DNA of 64,000 nt. Source: Ephemerocybe angulata. Lineage: Eukaryota > Basidiomycota > Agaricomycetes > Agaricales > Psathyrellaceae. The notes beneath the pieces are model-generated. The model did not search any database, had not been told where the DNA came from, and worked only from the letters and a program-made list of their open reading frames with translations. Where the stretch lies: positions 682,001 to 746,000 of the forward strand of contig JAACJK010000219.1 in the NCBI GenBank assembly GCA_013368325.1, read 5' to 3'. Numbering within the stretch: the first letter of the stretch is position 1; the number at the start of each line of letters is the position of its first letter. Position numbers and translations under genes: made by a program. Positions 42,593-52,921 of the stretch are shown here, piece by piece.

Positions 42593-43824
42593 ATGACCAC
42601 CACATCTGACGATATGACCCAAAAACCGCTTTCGCCCCCATCCGCGGTCGATGAAGAGTATTATTGGGACTTCGTCACGTTCTCGGTATGTTGTTGCATT
42701 CTGATTTGAGCCTCGATTGCTTAATGGATTCCCCCTGTTCTGCCTTGCAGGTTGACGACGTCCTCTACCGACTTCCGAAGTATCGCTTTGTGAACGGTTC
42801 GGAGACCTTTGCCAGAGAGTATGGGCTGGACCAAGATCAGGGATCTGAGGAGGAGTACGCCGGAGTCGAGGACTCTTCCCCAGATGCTGTTAAGAAGCTC
42901 GACGTTGCCGCTGCGGAATTCCGAGCGCTGTTAAAGGTCCTCTATCCAAAGTTAGTCGATCTCCTTCAAGCACTACTCCTGCGGGTGAGCTGACAACGCC
43001 TTGTTCATAGGACCGATAAGGCTTCCCACCAAGAGCTGACGTTGTCGAAGGACGAATGGCTCGCGGTCCTGAAGCTGTCGAGCAAGTGGCGGTTCAACTC
43101 GATCCGCAAGTTGGCGATCGAGAGGCTCTCTCCTCTGTCGGGGATGAAGCCGAGCGAAAGGATTAGGCTTGGGAGAGAGTACGCTGTCGAGTCGTGGCTC
43201 TTGTCCGGATACGAAGAACTTGTGACTAGGAAGGCTGGTATCGCTAAGGAGGAGGTGCCGTTGGTTGGCTGGGAGACGGTTCACGAGCTGTGGGGTGTCC
43301 GAGAGATGTGGAGGTCCTGTCAAGCCACATGCGATTGCAAGGAAAAAGTTCCACCTCACCGTCCACTTCACCTTACCATCCAAGACTCGCTCTGCGCCGA
43401 GTTCGATGGAATTGCGGAATCTCAGCAGCAGTATTACACGCGTCAGGAGAGAGAGGAGTGTGCAGAGAGAAAGGCCATCGCGGAGAGGGAGAAAGAAGAG
43501 GCTGCTTGTCGCGAAGCTGAAATTCTGCGCTTGGCATTGGCTGAAGAGGAGGAAAGGTTGAAAGTGGAGGAACTGGCCATAGAAGTCGAAGTTCGACGCC
43601 AGAAATTGAGCTTGCCAGTGACAAGCAACAAGAAGATGGCTGTCAATGCTAGACCTGCCGCTGACTCGGATGTGGAATCCAGACCAAGTAGCCCACCTCC
43701 ACCTTCCGTTCCTTTTGGGGGAATGTGGGGCGCGACACCCAAACCAAGTAGCCCACCTCCACCTCCCGTTGCTTTTGGGGGAATGTGGGGCGCGACACCC
43801 AAGCGCAAGGCGAATCGGAAGTAA
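42593..43824 (+). CDS. BTB/POZ protein with FGGMWG repeat tail (copy A')
   Basis: Exons 42593-42685, 42751-42950 and 43011-43824 join to 368 aa. The first 200 residues match copy A (YYWDFVTFS; VDDVLYRLPKYRFVNGSETF; ALLKVLYPK; EWLAVLKLSSKWRF; AVESWLLSGYEELVTRK). The coiled coil is shorter, without the 19-residue repeats. Instead, the tail has two copies of a 20-residue unit containing KPSSPPPP and FGGMWGATP, encoded by perfect-length 60-bp repeats (43681-43800), and ends KRKANRK. So the duplicated genes have diverged by expanding different tandem repeats while the BTB half stayed almost unchanged. The FGGMWG units add to the FG-like theme of the cluster. It is a likely CUL3 adaptor. The target is unknown. 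Confidence 0.87.
43681..43800. repeat. Two 60-bp in-frame tandem repeats
   Basis: Each unit runs AGACCAAGTAGCCCACCTCC to GCGCGACACCC, 20 codons. The copies differ at about four positions, so duplication is recent. It encodes the Pro-rich FGGMWGATP unit. Confidence 0.9.
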
Positions 43825-44210
43825 TGATATATAGAGTACAAATTATCAATGCAAAGTGAGCCGGATATATGGGTTCACGAGCCTTCGAATCCCTTCGAGT
43901 AGGCCAGTGATGAGTGTATATCCTCACATTGTACTCCCGATATCCCCAAGTCTCGTGTATTTACATTCAATGCCAACCTCTAACAAAATGCTCCATGACA
44001 AGCAGGCAAAGCGCCACTTTGAATCCCTCTGTACGATCTCGGAGAGCTTGTAGTTGTTTCTGACCCCCACTGACTGGCATCTCTGTCAAAGAGTCTTCAG
44101 TCGAACATTCTTTTTACCTCACAGTCATGCATCGGGCGTCTAATCCGGCCGGCTGCCACCGACTCCCCGAGGTAAGTTGAACATTGTTTGGTCCCTTCAC
44201 CCTTTCGTCC
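43825..44210. other. Intergenic, BTB promoter
   Basis: Between two plus-strand BTB genes. CGGGCGTCTAATCCGG (about 44126-44141) resembles CGGGCGTTTAA upstream of the BTB gene at 26231 (about 26114). The GCCTCGAGGC palindrome is absent here. Confidence 0.4.
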
Positions 44211-45611
44211 ATGACCACCACGTCGACTGGCATGACCCAATCAGAGCTATCCTCCCAGTGTGCGTTTGACGAAGACTACTACTGGGACTTCGTCACGTTC
44301 TCGGTACGCCGCTTGTCAATGCATGCTATAGACCGACACGATGCTTACAGTTATTCTGGTTCTGCAGGTTGAAGACCTACTCTTCCGGGTTCCAAAGTAT
44401 CGCATCATGAGCGATTCAGAAACCTTCGCGCGCGAATACGGTCTTGACCAGGATAACACGTCCGAGCAAGAATATAGCAGCGACGACCCCTTGCTAAATG
44501 CCATCAAGCTCGATGCAAGTGTGGTTGACTTTCGCGCGTTTTTGAAAGCCCTGTATCCAAAGTTCGTGTTCCCTCAGGCTATTTACTCAAAGTCACCCAA
44601 GTCACTGACCTAGGATGCCACCATTTCACAGGTTTGTTCAAGGCGAGCTGTCGCTGTCGACTGACGAGTGGCTTTCGGTGCTCAAGCTTTCGAGCAAATG
44701 GTTCTTCAACGGCTTCCGAAAGATGGCGATTGAGAAGCTTGCACCTCTCGCTGGCACGGATCCCATGGAGAAAGTTCGCCTCGGTAAGGAATACAGCGTC
44801 GAAGCGTGGCTACTATCTGGCTATCGTGAGCTCGTTGAGCGCGATGCTGTCATTTCCGTTGAAGATGCTCGGAAAGTTGGCTTGGAAAATGCCATTGAGC
44901 TCTTTGGTGTGCGAGAGGAGTGGAGAGCTAATAAGGCTATTACGTTGGAGACTCGACTCAAGTCTGCTTTCTTTTCTCATTTCGAGACCATCACAGCTGC
45001 TCAGCCATCGTACATGACCGCCGAAGACAAGGAGGAGGAAGCGAGAAAGAAGGAACAGGCAGAAAAGGAGGCGAAGGCGGCGAAGCAGTTGAAGGAGAAA
45101 GAGGCTAAGGATGCGGCAGAGCGCGAAGAGCGTGAGGCGAAGGAGGCTGCTGAGCGGCAGGAGAGAGAGGCTAGAGAGGCGGCCGAAAGGGAGGCTAAGA
45201 GTCGACGGCTGGAAGAGATCTCGAAGGAGGTTGTCGAGCTCTCCACGGAGTTGAAACTAGATCCCGCTGTGACAGTGCCGATTGGAGCAGCAGCAAACCC
45301 ATATATTCAGAAAGCCGTGGCGCCACCAGTGTCATCCCCAGCGCCTCCAGCTCCCAAGGTGCGCTGATTGGTTGTATCGCGCAGCATTACAACCGGCCTT
45401 ACAAACTATCCAGCCTTACAGGTTTTCACTTGGCTCTGCAGCCCAATCATCCACTAGCTCGACCAACACTGGAAACCTTTTCAGTACGAGCATGCCGGCT
45501 ACGACGAGCACGGCGGTCCCTAGTCCCTCAGGCGTTGGCTTTAGCTTCGGGAAGACGAAGGTGACTACTCCACCTGCTGCCTCCAGAGGCCCGTTCTCAG
45601 CCTTCAAATAA
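44211..45611 (+). CDS. BTB/POZ protein with Ala/Glu coiled coil and FSFG-type tail
   Basis: Exons 44211-44303, 44368-44561, 44632-45358 and 45414-45611 join to 403 aa. BTB landmarks: FDEDYYWDFVTFS, VEDLLFRVPKYRIMSDSETF and FLKALYPK. Helical region: LSTDEWLSVLKLSSKWFFNG to AWLLSGYRELVER. The coiled coil has heptad-like AAEREEREAKEAAERQERE units. The last exon adds an FG-type tail: RFSLGSAAQ, NLFSTSMPA, GVGFSFGKT and a terminal GPFSAFK. The alternative without the last splice ends APKVR*, lacking the tail. The acceptor at 45413 is chosen because it keeps the tail in frame and gives a typical 55-nt intron. The BTB half is closest to the gene at 26231, the tail to copies B and B', implying tail exchange by exon shuffling. 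Confidence 0.83.
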
Positions 45612-46180
45612 AAGGTTAACGAGACCCACCCGGGCCAGTGGTTTCGTTAATGCCTAACGTTAGGTTTCGGCTACGATTATATATGGATATTAGGTCAGTT
45701 TTACTTTCCTAATTTTTCTCATTGTAAAATCAAATGGGAGAGCCTCAGGGCTAACAATGGGGGCAACCGATACAGGCGGGAACTTGAGGCGGATCGGAGA
45801 CGGCAGCTGAATCTATGAAGGAAACCTCAGCGAGAACTCTGCAGTATCAAGTGTCTACCATTCAGTGGTATAGATCCTCATGTACTCACGTACGTTTCCC
45901 TCACACACAACAATCCTCCACGGGCGCTTAAATCGAAATTGAGTCTAATAATCGTGAGAAACGCTTGCTTCATTTATGCTCGGCGGGAGCTCTGCTTGGC
46001 TGTTCCTCAGACTCCTGACCGGTCCTGCTCAAGTCCTGCTCTGCTTTGCCTCGCATCGACTCGCCCTTTCTCTTGGAAGGCGAACACCTCCAACCTGCTC
46101 GCACAGGCTTCCAAAATTCTTCGCATCGCTCCGTAGACCCGGTGATGTGAAGATTAACTGCAGAAGGCGAGAATTTCAGA
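45612..46180. other. Intergenic with orphan promoter copy
   Basis: Holds CGGGCGCTTAAAT (45921-45933) followed by GTGAGAAACGCTT and a CTCGCCCTTTCTCTT stretch, in the same order as upstream of copy B' (40606-40735). No BTB gene follows it, so it looks like the surviving promoter of a lost copy. Confidence 0.5.
45921..46080 (+). repeat. Third copy of BTB copy-B promoter sequence
   Basis: Order of matches to 40606-40735: CGGGCGCTTAAATC, GTGAGAAACGCTT, CTTGGCTGT/CTGGCTGTCG, CTGCTTTG, ACTCGCCCTTTCTCTT. Similarity stops near 46080, before the F-box remnant. Confidence 0.55.
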
Positions 46181-46731
46181 TCAGAAAGGGAGGATATCTT
46201 GATGGCAGACGCAGGGTCCGTTGGCCGTTTCTTCCGCGGCGATGTCTGCAAGTTTGGAAAGCAGCTCTTGGTCTTCACTTTCGAGTGTGTCCCCCTCGTA
46301 AGTGCTGGATGTATCTGAATCGGAGTCGCTACCCAAAGTAGACGAGTCCTCAGAGGATCCGGAGTCCAGAGGATGATAGTTGGGGTCAATGGCAACACTT
46401 TCCTCAGGCGCCCAAACACCCGGCTGGTCTGGTGGATACGCCTCGTTGAAGACATCCAACGGCAGGACGATGCAAAGGAATCTCGTCTTCAGCGCTTCAA
46501 GTCCAGACACAGCTGACCCTGGCGCCCGATTGGCAAGCTGTGTTTCAAGCTTGACGAGTTGCTCACTTGTGCCTATCTTGATGGAGTGGTAGAGGTGACC
46601 GCTCGCATATGATGAGACACCTGGACAAGGGATCTCTCGGTGAAGCTGTCGTCGAGGCATGCTGTGTTTAAAATATCTGTCCATATCTCTGGTGGACACT
46701 GGTGGATTTGATATGGTCCTTCAACCGACAT
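46181..46731 (-). pseudogene. F-box part of a chimeric F-box-BTB gene, frameshifted and truncated
   Basis: From ATG 46731 on the minus strand the frame reads MSVEGPYQIHQCPPEIWTDI, then ACLDDSFTERSLVQVSHHMR, a clear paralogue of the F-box start of the chimeric genes at 46933 and 49169. Near 46615 the frame breaks. The continuation, GHLYHSIKIGTSEQLVKLET and TRFLCIVLPLDVFNEAYPP, is found in a neighbouring frame with no intron between. The acidic segment YEGDTLESEDQELLSKLADI follows, then a stop at 46181, before any BTB exons. It is therefore a decayed third copy. Confidence 0.75.
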
Positions 46732-46932
46732 GAATGGAGTTTGGAGAAAGTGGGTATTAATGGTTCCGAATGAGACTTCAGTGGCATACAGCCAAATACA
46801 AAGGACAAGCCCTTGGGCTTTGACGGGGCAGTATATTTACAAGCTGGAAAGAAACAAACGATGTCTACTTGGAGCCCTCTTCCTCACTTGCTCCTATTCC
46901 GAGTCGCTGGACACGTCCTCTTTGCTTTCCTC

Positions 46933-48860
46933 CTAATCCGACTCGTCTTCATCCCAAGCCCCTCTGAGCCTCTTGCCCGCCTGGTATTCAAGCCTTGACA
47001 GTTCCTGTGCGAATTCCCACCGGACTTCGCCCTCAACAGCGTCTGCGTCGTACCCGTTGATCTGCCACTCGCTTTTGAGACGATCCCTGAGGTCGTTCAA
47101 CATTTTCATTGCCTTAAGCCCAATGCCCGGATCGGTCGGAAGTTCTCCCTGAATATATTCCACGTATGCGGAGAGCACCCATCGAGGCACATATCCTTTC
47201 CGACCAACCCATACCCGCTCTCTGGGAGGAAAAGGCATTAGATTATCCAGATGCTGAATTGCGCGATCCCGTATGTCGGAGAAGTGCCACATAGTCGACA
47301 AGTTCAAGATATCCACCCATTCCATTCTTGAAAAGGTGCGACCTGTTGACCTGTCGCCAGAGGGATGGGTCAGAAAGCAGCATGGTATTAGTTTGCATAA
47401 ACTTCACGTCCAACTCACAATGGATACAGCATCTTGAGAAATAATAGAAATTCCTTGGGTGTCACATCGTCCAGATACACACGATCTTCGAATTCCTTGC
47501 TACGAGATGAAAGGCAATGCTTCTCCACGAAATATTCAGAGCCTTGGATGAACGCGAGTCGAGGGACCCTGAAATCTATGCGTTCTACCTAGAAGTGCAT
47601 CGTTCTTTGAGCAAAAATGATTGTGAGATGTTGATTGGAACTTCGCACCTGAAAGCAAGACGTATCGGTGTCCCCAAGCTGGGTCAGTCTATGCTCCTCC
47701 CCCTCAGCCTTCCGGGGCCATAGTCTTTCGAGCAGCTCCCATTGACATCCCTGGATATTCCTGACATCGTTTCCACATACGCCTTCCCACCAATGTGTTA
47801 TCATGAAGTCGACAGCATCTTCCCTATCTGGCGTCGATAGGTCTATCCATTGCTCTGGTTCTATCGACTTTTTCTTTAGTCCTCTGCAGCCATGTCGGCG
47901 CGGACAATCAGCTTTCAACATATGGGCAGTGGACAACCGGATGACGCACCCTTTCAAGCGTTCATCACCCATAAATGCGACAGCCGAAGGATTTGGCACA
48001 GACTGTAAAATGTCTTCAAACCAGCTGATGTACATGATATTGGTGTCCATGGACAATCTGCGAAGCGAAGGGAAAAGGGCGGGTGCTGCACTCGACCCCC
48101 TATCATCCGGATAATTATGGAACAAGTTTGTCCCTTTTCCCATCCCTATCCACAGGCTTTGAAGACGGGGAAGGGCAGGAATGAATGTATCATGCGGGAG
48201 GACGACGCAAGGTATAAACAACAGGGCGAAGGTCTCGAGGGTTTCGGAACACGCCTCCAGTAACCTCCGCAGAGCCTTGTACACCAGGTACTGCCGCTGG
48301 TCCTCTGGGGCCCGAGATCTTTCGAGTTGAGCGAAGTCGCCGATAGCAAGCGGAACCGCAGGATTCTCCTCCGTATCCTTGCGAATATCGCCTATTTCCA
48401 CGACCAGCTCCTCGATTTCGCCCTCTTGGAGGTCTTCATATTCATAGGAAGTGCTAGACGCATCCGACCCCGAGCTGACACTAGCCGTCTCGTCCGCTTC
48501 GTCTGAATCAGACTCCGAGGGCTGATATTCGTCGTCCGGTCCGACCTCTGACGATGGCACGTACGCTTCCTCGTCCATGGGTGTCGGCAGAGCTATACAA
48601 AGAAACCTCGTCCGCAGCGGTTTCTTCGCTCCATTGCATGTAGACTCGAGCCTTGAGAGTTCTTCATCAAACTTGAAAAGTTGATAGGTGGATTCTATGA
48701 GAATCGAGCAGTGAAGATGCCCAATCGACCGAGCTCGAATGAAGGGAGACACCTGGCAGAGTGACCTGATCGTGAACCCGTCGTCGAGGCAGGCAAAATC
48801 GAGGATCTCGGTCCAGATTTCGGGAGGGCATGAGTAGAGTGGGGATTGTTGACGCAGCAT
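46933..48860 (-). CDS. Predicted F-box-BTB chimeric protein (copy 2)
   Basis: Minus-strand exons 48860-47649, 47588-47419 and 47350-46933 join to 599 aa. Residues 8-52 are an F-box: LYSCPPEIWTEILDFACLDD then IRSLCQVSPFIRARS. The middle has an acid/Ser linker (YEYEDLQEGEIEELVVEIGD) and LRR-like pieces. At CFQ the frame splices (intron 47589-47648, phase 0) straight into a BTB core, VERIDFRVPRLAFIQGSEYF ending FLKMLYPL. A phase-2 intron leads to EWVDILNLSTMWHFSDIRDR and RWVLSAYVEYIQGE. These are the same intron positions as in every BTB gene here. No ATG, TATA or gap separates the F-box and BTB parts. If unspliced, the F-box frame would end 19 codons later at the acceptor itself. The first BTB strand (normally YYWDFVTFS) is weak here (GDTDTSCFQ). 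Confidence 0.65.
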
Positions 48861-49168
48861 TCTCGTTGGTAGTCCGGAAGATGAACGTTCAGAAGGAGGT
48901 GTTGATCCAGTAAAAGGGCCGCCATGAGAGTCAAGAGACAAAGAATGATCAGTGGCATCCGTAAGCAGTATGGGAATGTGATGAGTTGCTCGTCTATATG
49001 TAACACATTGCCGTCCCCTCGTGGTACCGTGTACGGTGTTGAAAACGATGTCTCGGCGCAAGTATTAACTTCATCCCCTTCAGTTGAATTTACATTCTAA
49101 AACCCGCCGTTGCATATCCTCGAGCACCCCCTATCCCTGGAATCTAACAGCATGTTTCCCTCCCGGTC
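48861..49168. other. Intergenic
   Basis: Short region between the two chimeric genes, both minus strand. An in-frame upstream ATG for the 48860 gene lies at 49061. No other gene is seen. Confidence 0.4.
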
Positions 49169-51079
49169 TTACAAGAGATCCTTTTCGTGATCCTCAAGCC
49201 TAGTGATTTCAATCACGAACTTCGACCGTATCTCTCCCCTCAGGAACTCTTCAAGGTCACCATACCTCGCCCGGCCACGCTCGCGTTCGAGCTTCCTCCG
49301 AATCCGCATTAAACACGCCCTCGTCGTCTGTCCAATTTGGTCACCTTCCTGGTGAGATAGCCCTTCAGGTCTCTTCACAAGGTCCAGGTAGCCAGAGAGC
49401 ACCCATCGGGGATAGTACACTCTTCGCCCAACCGTAATAAGCTCGATGGAACTCAGAGTTGATTCCAAATGGCTAATCGCAAGCGTCCTGATCTCGTGGA
49501 AGTACCAGCCGGTTGCCAGTTCGAGAACTCTCAGCCAGTCACCCTTTTTGAAGCTCGTGCTAGATAAAGGGTCATGACTGGAGGTAGTGTGAGCGAGGTA
49601 GCGCGCTGCGGTAGGAGTCTGAAACGCACCTGGGTAACAATAACAGTCTACAGAAGACACGGAAATCTTCTGGAGTCACTCCTTGGAGATCCACGGTGCC
49701 GTCAGCTGTGTCGTCTTGCGCAGAGATCCCGTACAAATCATCGAAGCGCGCTGAGCCCTGAATGAAAGGCCGTCGAGGTACTCTGAATAGCGTTCCCATT
49801 ATCTGTGGTTTCTCAGCATCAGTACTGAAACACGAGTCAACAAATCGCTTGTAACCTACCGAAAAGCGAACGCAGTCCTCATAATAAAACATCTTGTCTT
49901 TCCTCTCGACTTTCTGAACCAAGACCTCATGGGCGGGAGGCGCTTCACCAGTTATGTCTTTGAGCCATTGCGATATTGTTTCTCCAGGGGTTACCCGTTT
50001 GTCAGGGGTATACTTCTCCCAAACGTGTCCTAAGCCTATCACCCATGCTTTCGGCCAGCTGTAAGACCCGCTTGAAAGCAAAGTGCCTTCAGTGTGGAGG
50101 CGCGCCTTGTAAATTGGCTTACTTACGAACTGCGAATTTCTTCGGACAAGATATTCACCGAGTGAGATTTAGGCAGTGCGTCCAAAAGGTCTTTGGTCCA
50201 ATTTGTCGGGAAACCAATGGTGCCAAGCAATCGGAGTGAAAGAAGCGAGGGAAAATTGAGCGACACTGGTGGCTCATCGTCAAATGGCGGAGGCCAGAAA
50301 CTGTAATCTTGCATTGTTATCGTTAGGTGCGCCAGACTGGGAAGAGGAGGTAGAAATGCGTAGTATGGGAGGAGGGGTCTCGGGGAGTGGTACAGTGAGA
50401 AGACCGAAAGGGTTGTTGAGCATGCCTCCAAGAGTCTTCGAAGGGCCCTGTAAACCCTATGTTGAAATTCGAAAACAGGAAAGCGGCAATTCTCTATGTC
50501 GGAGAGACTCGTAAAGGCCATGCTGTCGCGGACTTTGACCCAAGGACCTTTCCGATACTCCTCGATTTCAGAGAGGACTTCTTGGACTTCGGGGTCTTCA
50601 AGTGGCTTGTACTCGTAGACACTCGATGATTCAGAGTTAAAGCCGGAATAAGATGATGTCGTGTCGCTTTCCTCGTCAGAATCTACCTCGGAGGGCTGGT
50701 AGTCATCATCCGATCCACACTCTAGGGGATCCTTGGTGTGAAAGTTTGCATCCGATGGATACGCTTCCTCCTTGGGGTCGATGGGTAAGATGACACAAAG
50801 GAACTTGGTCTTCTTAACAAGGCCTTGCTCCACGTTCTTTTCCAACTTCAAGAGCTGAGATGTCGACTCTATCTTGAGCGAATAGTAGCGGTGGTCGAAG
50901 GAAACATCCCGCATCTGGCGAGAAACCTGAGATAGCGATCGTGCAGTGTACCCTCCATCGAGACAAGCCATGTTGAAGATGTTCGTCCAGAGCTCAGGAG
51001 GACACGAGTAGACTATAGGAGGAGGCGACATCGGATCCGAGAGGCTAGGGCGAAGATGGAAGTTTGGGAAGAGGTACAT
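49169..51079 (-). CDS. Predicted F-box-BTB chimeric protein (copy 1)
   Basis: Minus-strand exons 51079-50127, 50058-49860, 49802-49630 and 49577-49169 join to 577 aa. F-box: VYSCPPELWTNIFNMACLDG, then ARSLSQVSRQMRDVSFDHRY (about residues 22-65). An acid/Ser linker follows, then LRR-like LPPLPSLAHLTITMQDYSF and LPKSHSVNILSEEIRS. A 68-nt intron joins this to an exon ending KMFYYEDCVRFS, the normal first BTB strand. Then come IMGTLFRVPRRPFIQGSARF to FCRLLLLP, and KKGDWLRVLELATGWYFHEI to RWVLSGYLDLVKRPE. BTB intron positions and phases equal those of the stand-alone BTB genes. F-box modules dock to SKP1-CUL1; BTB modules dock to CUL3. A second ATG at 51031 matches the start of copy 2 better. Two adjacent genes are the alternative, but there is no promoter space. 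Confidence 0.7.
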
Positions 51080-51730
51080 ATCAAGATCAATCTCCTGTCA
51101 CGAGGTGAACTTCTTGCAGGGCGATGCTGACAGTGGGTCGTATACAGCTTGAGTTCCATGACGTTTTGTTCGTTTGGGGGCCTCTGAGGCCCGAGCGGGG
51201 ACTGTGGTGGTCGGAGGTTAACGGTGAAACTCGAAGGAGTTCACCAGAGAAATTTAGCGGCCAACCAGTGTCGCGGACTGAGACCAAACACCGCGGGAAA
51301 GTGGCGGTGCCTGGGCGCTTACTTCATCTCCTTCGCCGTGGCGCCGAGTTTTGGCGCCCTCGAGCCTTATCTTCCGAGTCTTCCTCCCACACAAACGCAC
51401 CAGTAATGTTCACTTGGCACCTGTATCCTGCTTTTCTAAGGGATGCCCACACAGGAGCACTCTGGCCACCAGTGGCCACGGCCACCACGAGGCCGCTCCA
51501 AACTTGGTAGCAGGAAACCCTGAATGAAGAGCTAACACCCATAATCGAGGGACAAAGCACAAGCTGCGCTCGCCCAGTCCAGAGCCACACATAAAAGGCA
51601 TAACGGGATGAACACTGAAACGCAGCAACGAGAAGGACCACCAGAGGCACAATGGTCGTCAAGCCCCTCGCAACTATAAACTCCAGCGCAGCCCTCCTCG
51701 CTCGACCCACCCCGCTCTCCCATCCCAATC
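51080..51730. other. Divergent intergenic region
   Basis: Between the chimeric gene (-) and a small plus-strand gene. A 134-codon minus-strand frame (51324-51728) has hydrophobic pieces but no supporting context, and it lies in the promoter of the plus gene. Confidence 0.4.
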
Positions 51731-52342
51731 ATGCACACTCTCAACAACCCCAAAGTCAGACCCGGCGCCTCATCGACGTCTCTGTACTCCACATACGCGC
51801 ACCACTATTACCTGGAGCTGCAGGTAAGCCTTCTTCATTCATCTGCCTCTACATCCGTGTTGACTGTGACTTTGTGGCTTCTTTCCAGAGTAAGGGCTTC
51901 GTTCGCGCGAAGAAGAACCTCGTGAACGTATGCGAGCCCGTCGATACGAGCGAATTTGAGTACGAAGAAGGTTACGCGCTCGCCGCGCTGGGCGAAGCCT
52001 TCCCCCAAGAAGTCACATTCGCGCGGCCCAGGCTCCAGCGAAAGAGGACGGTTCGGCCACCTCTTACACCACCCCGTCTTCTAGCACTCACTTGGCACGC
52101 GTTTGATTATCTAGGTCTACCCCGACATTTATGACACCCCCGCGATCGTGGAATACGCGCGCTCTATTACGCAGAGGGAGGAAGCTGCGGCGCGGCGCGC
52201 GCAGGCGGAGGCATTGCGGGAGATTGCGATTATGTCGCAGGCGCAGAGGGCGTTGAGTCAGAGCACGTTGAAGAAGATTCAGGATGACAGGATGGCGTCC
52301 TTGAGTATGTCGCTATCGAGCTCCCCGAGTAGGAAGAACTAG
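51731..52342 (+). CDS. Small hypothetical protein, 160 aa
   Basis: Exons 51731-51823, 51889-52050 and 52115-52342 join in phase to 160 aa. All joins use standard GT..AG. The N-terminus includes SLYSTYAHHYYLELQSKGFV then RAKKNLVNVCEPVDTSEFEY. The middle has PQEVTFARPRLQRKRTVYPD. The C-terminal half is a helix rich in Ala/Arg/Glu (ARSITQREEAAARRAQAEAL) ending in a Ser-rich tail (LSMSLSSSPSRKN). No signal peptide or membrane segment. The splice at 52114 restores VYPDIYDTPAIVEYA, which supports the model. I do not recognise the family. A small soluble helical protein is all that can be said. Confidence 0.65.
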
Positions 52343-52921
52343 GACCCTTGCTCGCGGAAGCCACTGGGGGTGGCTTAGGACCCAGGCCCTTCTTGGCGTC
52401 ACTTAATAGCCAGGCACGAACTCTCATGACGGTTATTCTTCACTTCTCACTTGTACCACCACACCATTCGGAACTTCACCTCGCTTTCCTTTGTACATGA
52501 CGACTCGGATCTTAACATTCCACATAATCTCAATAGCCCCGCATAACCATATTTCCCATTCTACCCTCTAGTGTACCTCTCCACAACCCTTATACATACC
52601 TTCCTCCCTTCTAATAGCACTATTTTTGCTTTCCAACGATGAGAACAATGCTCGATGCGACTGCTAATAATAAACAAGCGCCCATTTGAAGCCTGAGAAA
52701 CGCGCTAATTAGAAATCGAGGGTTGTCGCGTGCACGCGTCAGGCTTATTCGGGTGCCAAGGCGTCAGAAGCCCCTCTTGGAGCTCATCCGCCACCTCCAC
52801 TCCGCCATTCTTCTTCACACTTCTGCCGACCCGCTTGCTCTCTGTACCGTGTTTCTTTCCTTGACGACGACATCTTCTTTTCAAGGCTAGGACAACGAAG
52901 CCGACAACAACAAAAAGCGCG
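52343..52921. other. Intergenic
   Basis: 3' flank of the small gene and upstream of the MYND gene. A minus-strand frame (52705-53061) overlaps its end and is discussed in the findings. Confidence 0.4.

Larger units (their letters stand above)
40600..43824 (+). repeat. Inverted segmental duplication, right arm
   Basis: Plus-oriented partner of 28601-32110, separated by 8.5 kb of non-duplicated genes. Gene order B'-A' mirrors B-A. Confidence 0.8.

Noticed and set aside
51324..51728. 134-codon minus-strand frame with hydrophobic stretches
   Set aside because: It lies in the divergent promoter of the gene at 51731, has no splice or motif support, and is GC-rich enough for chance openness.
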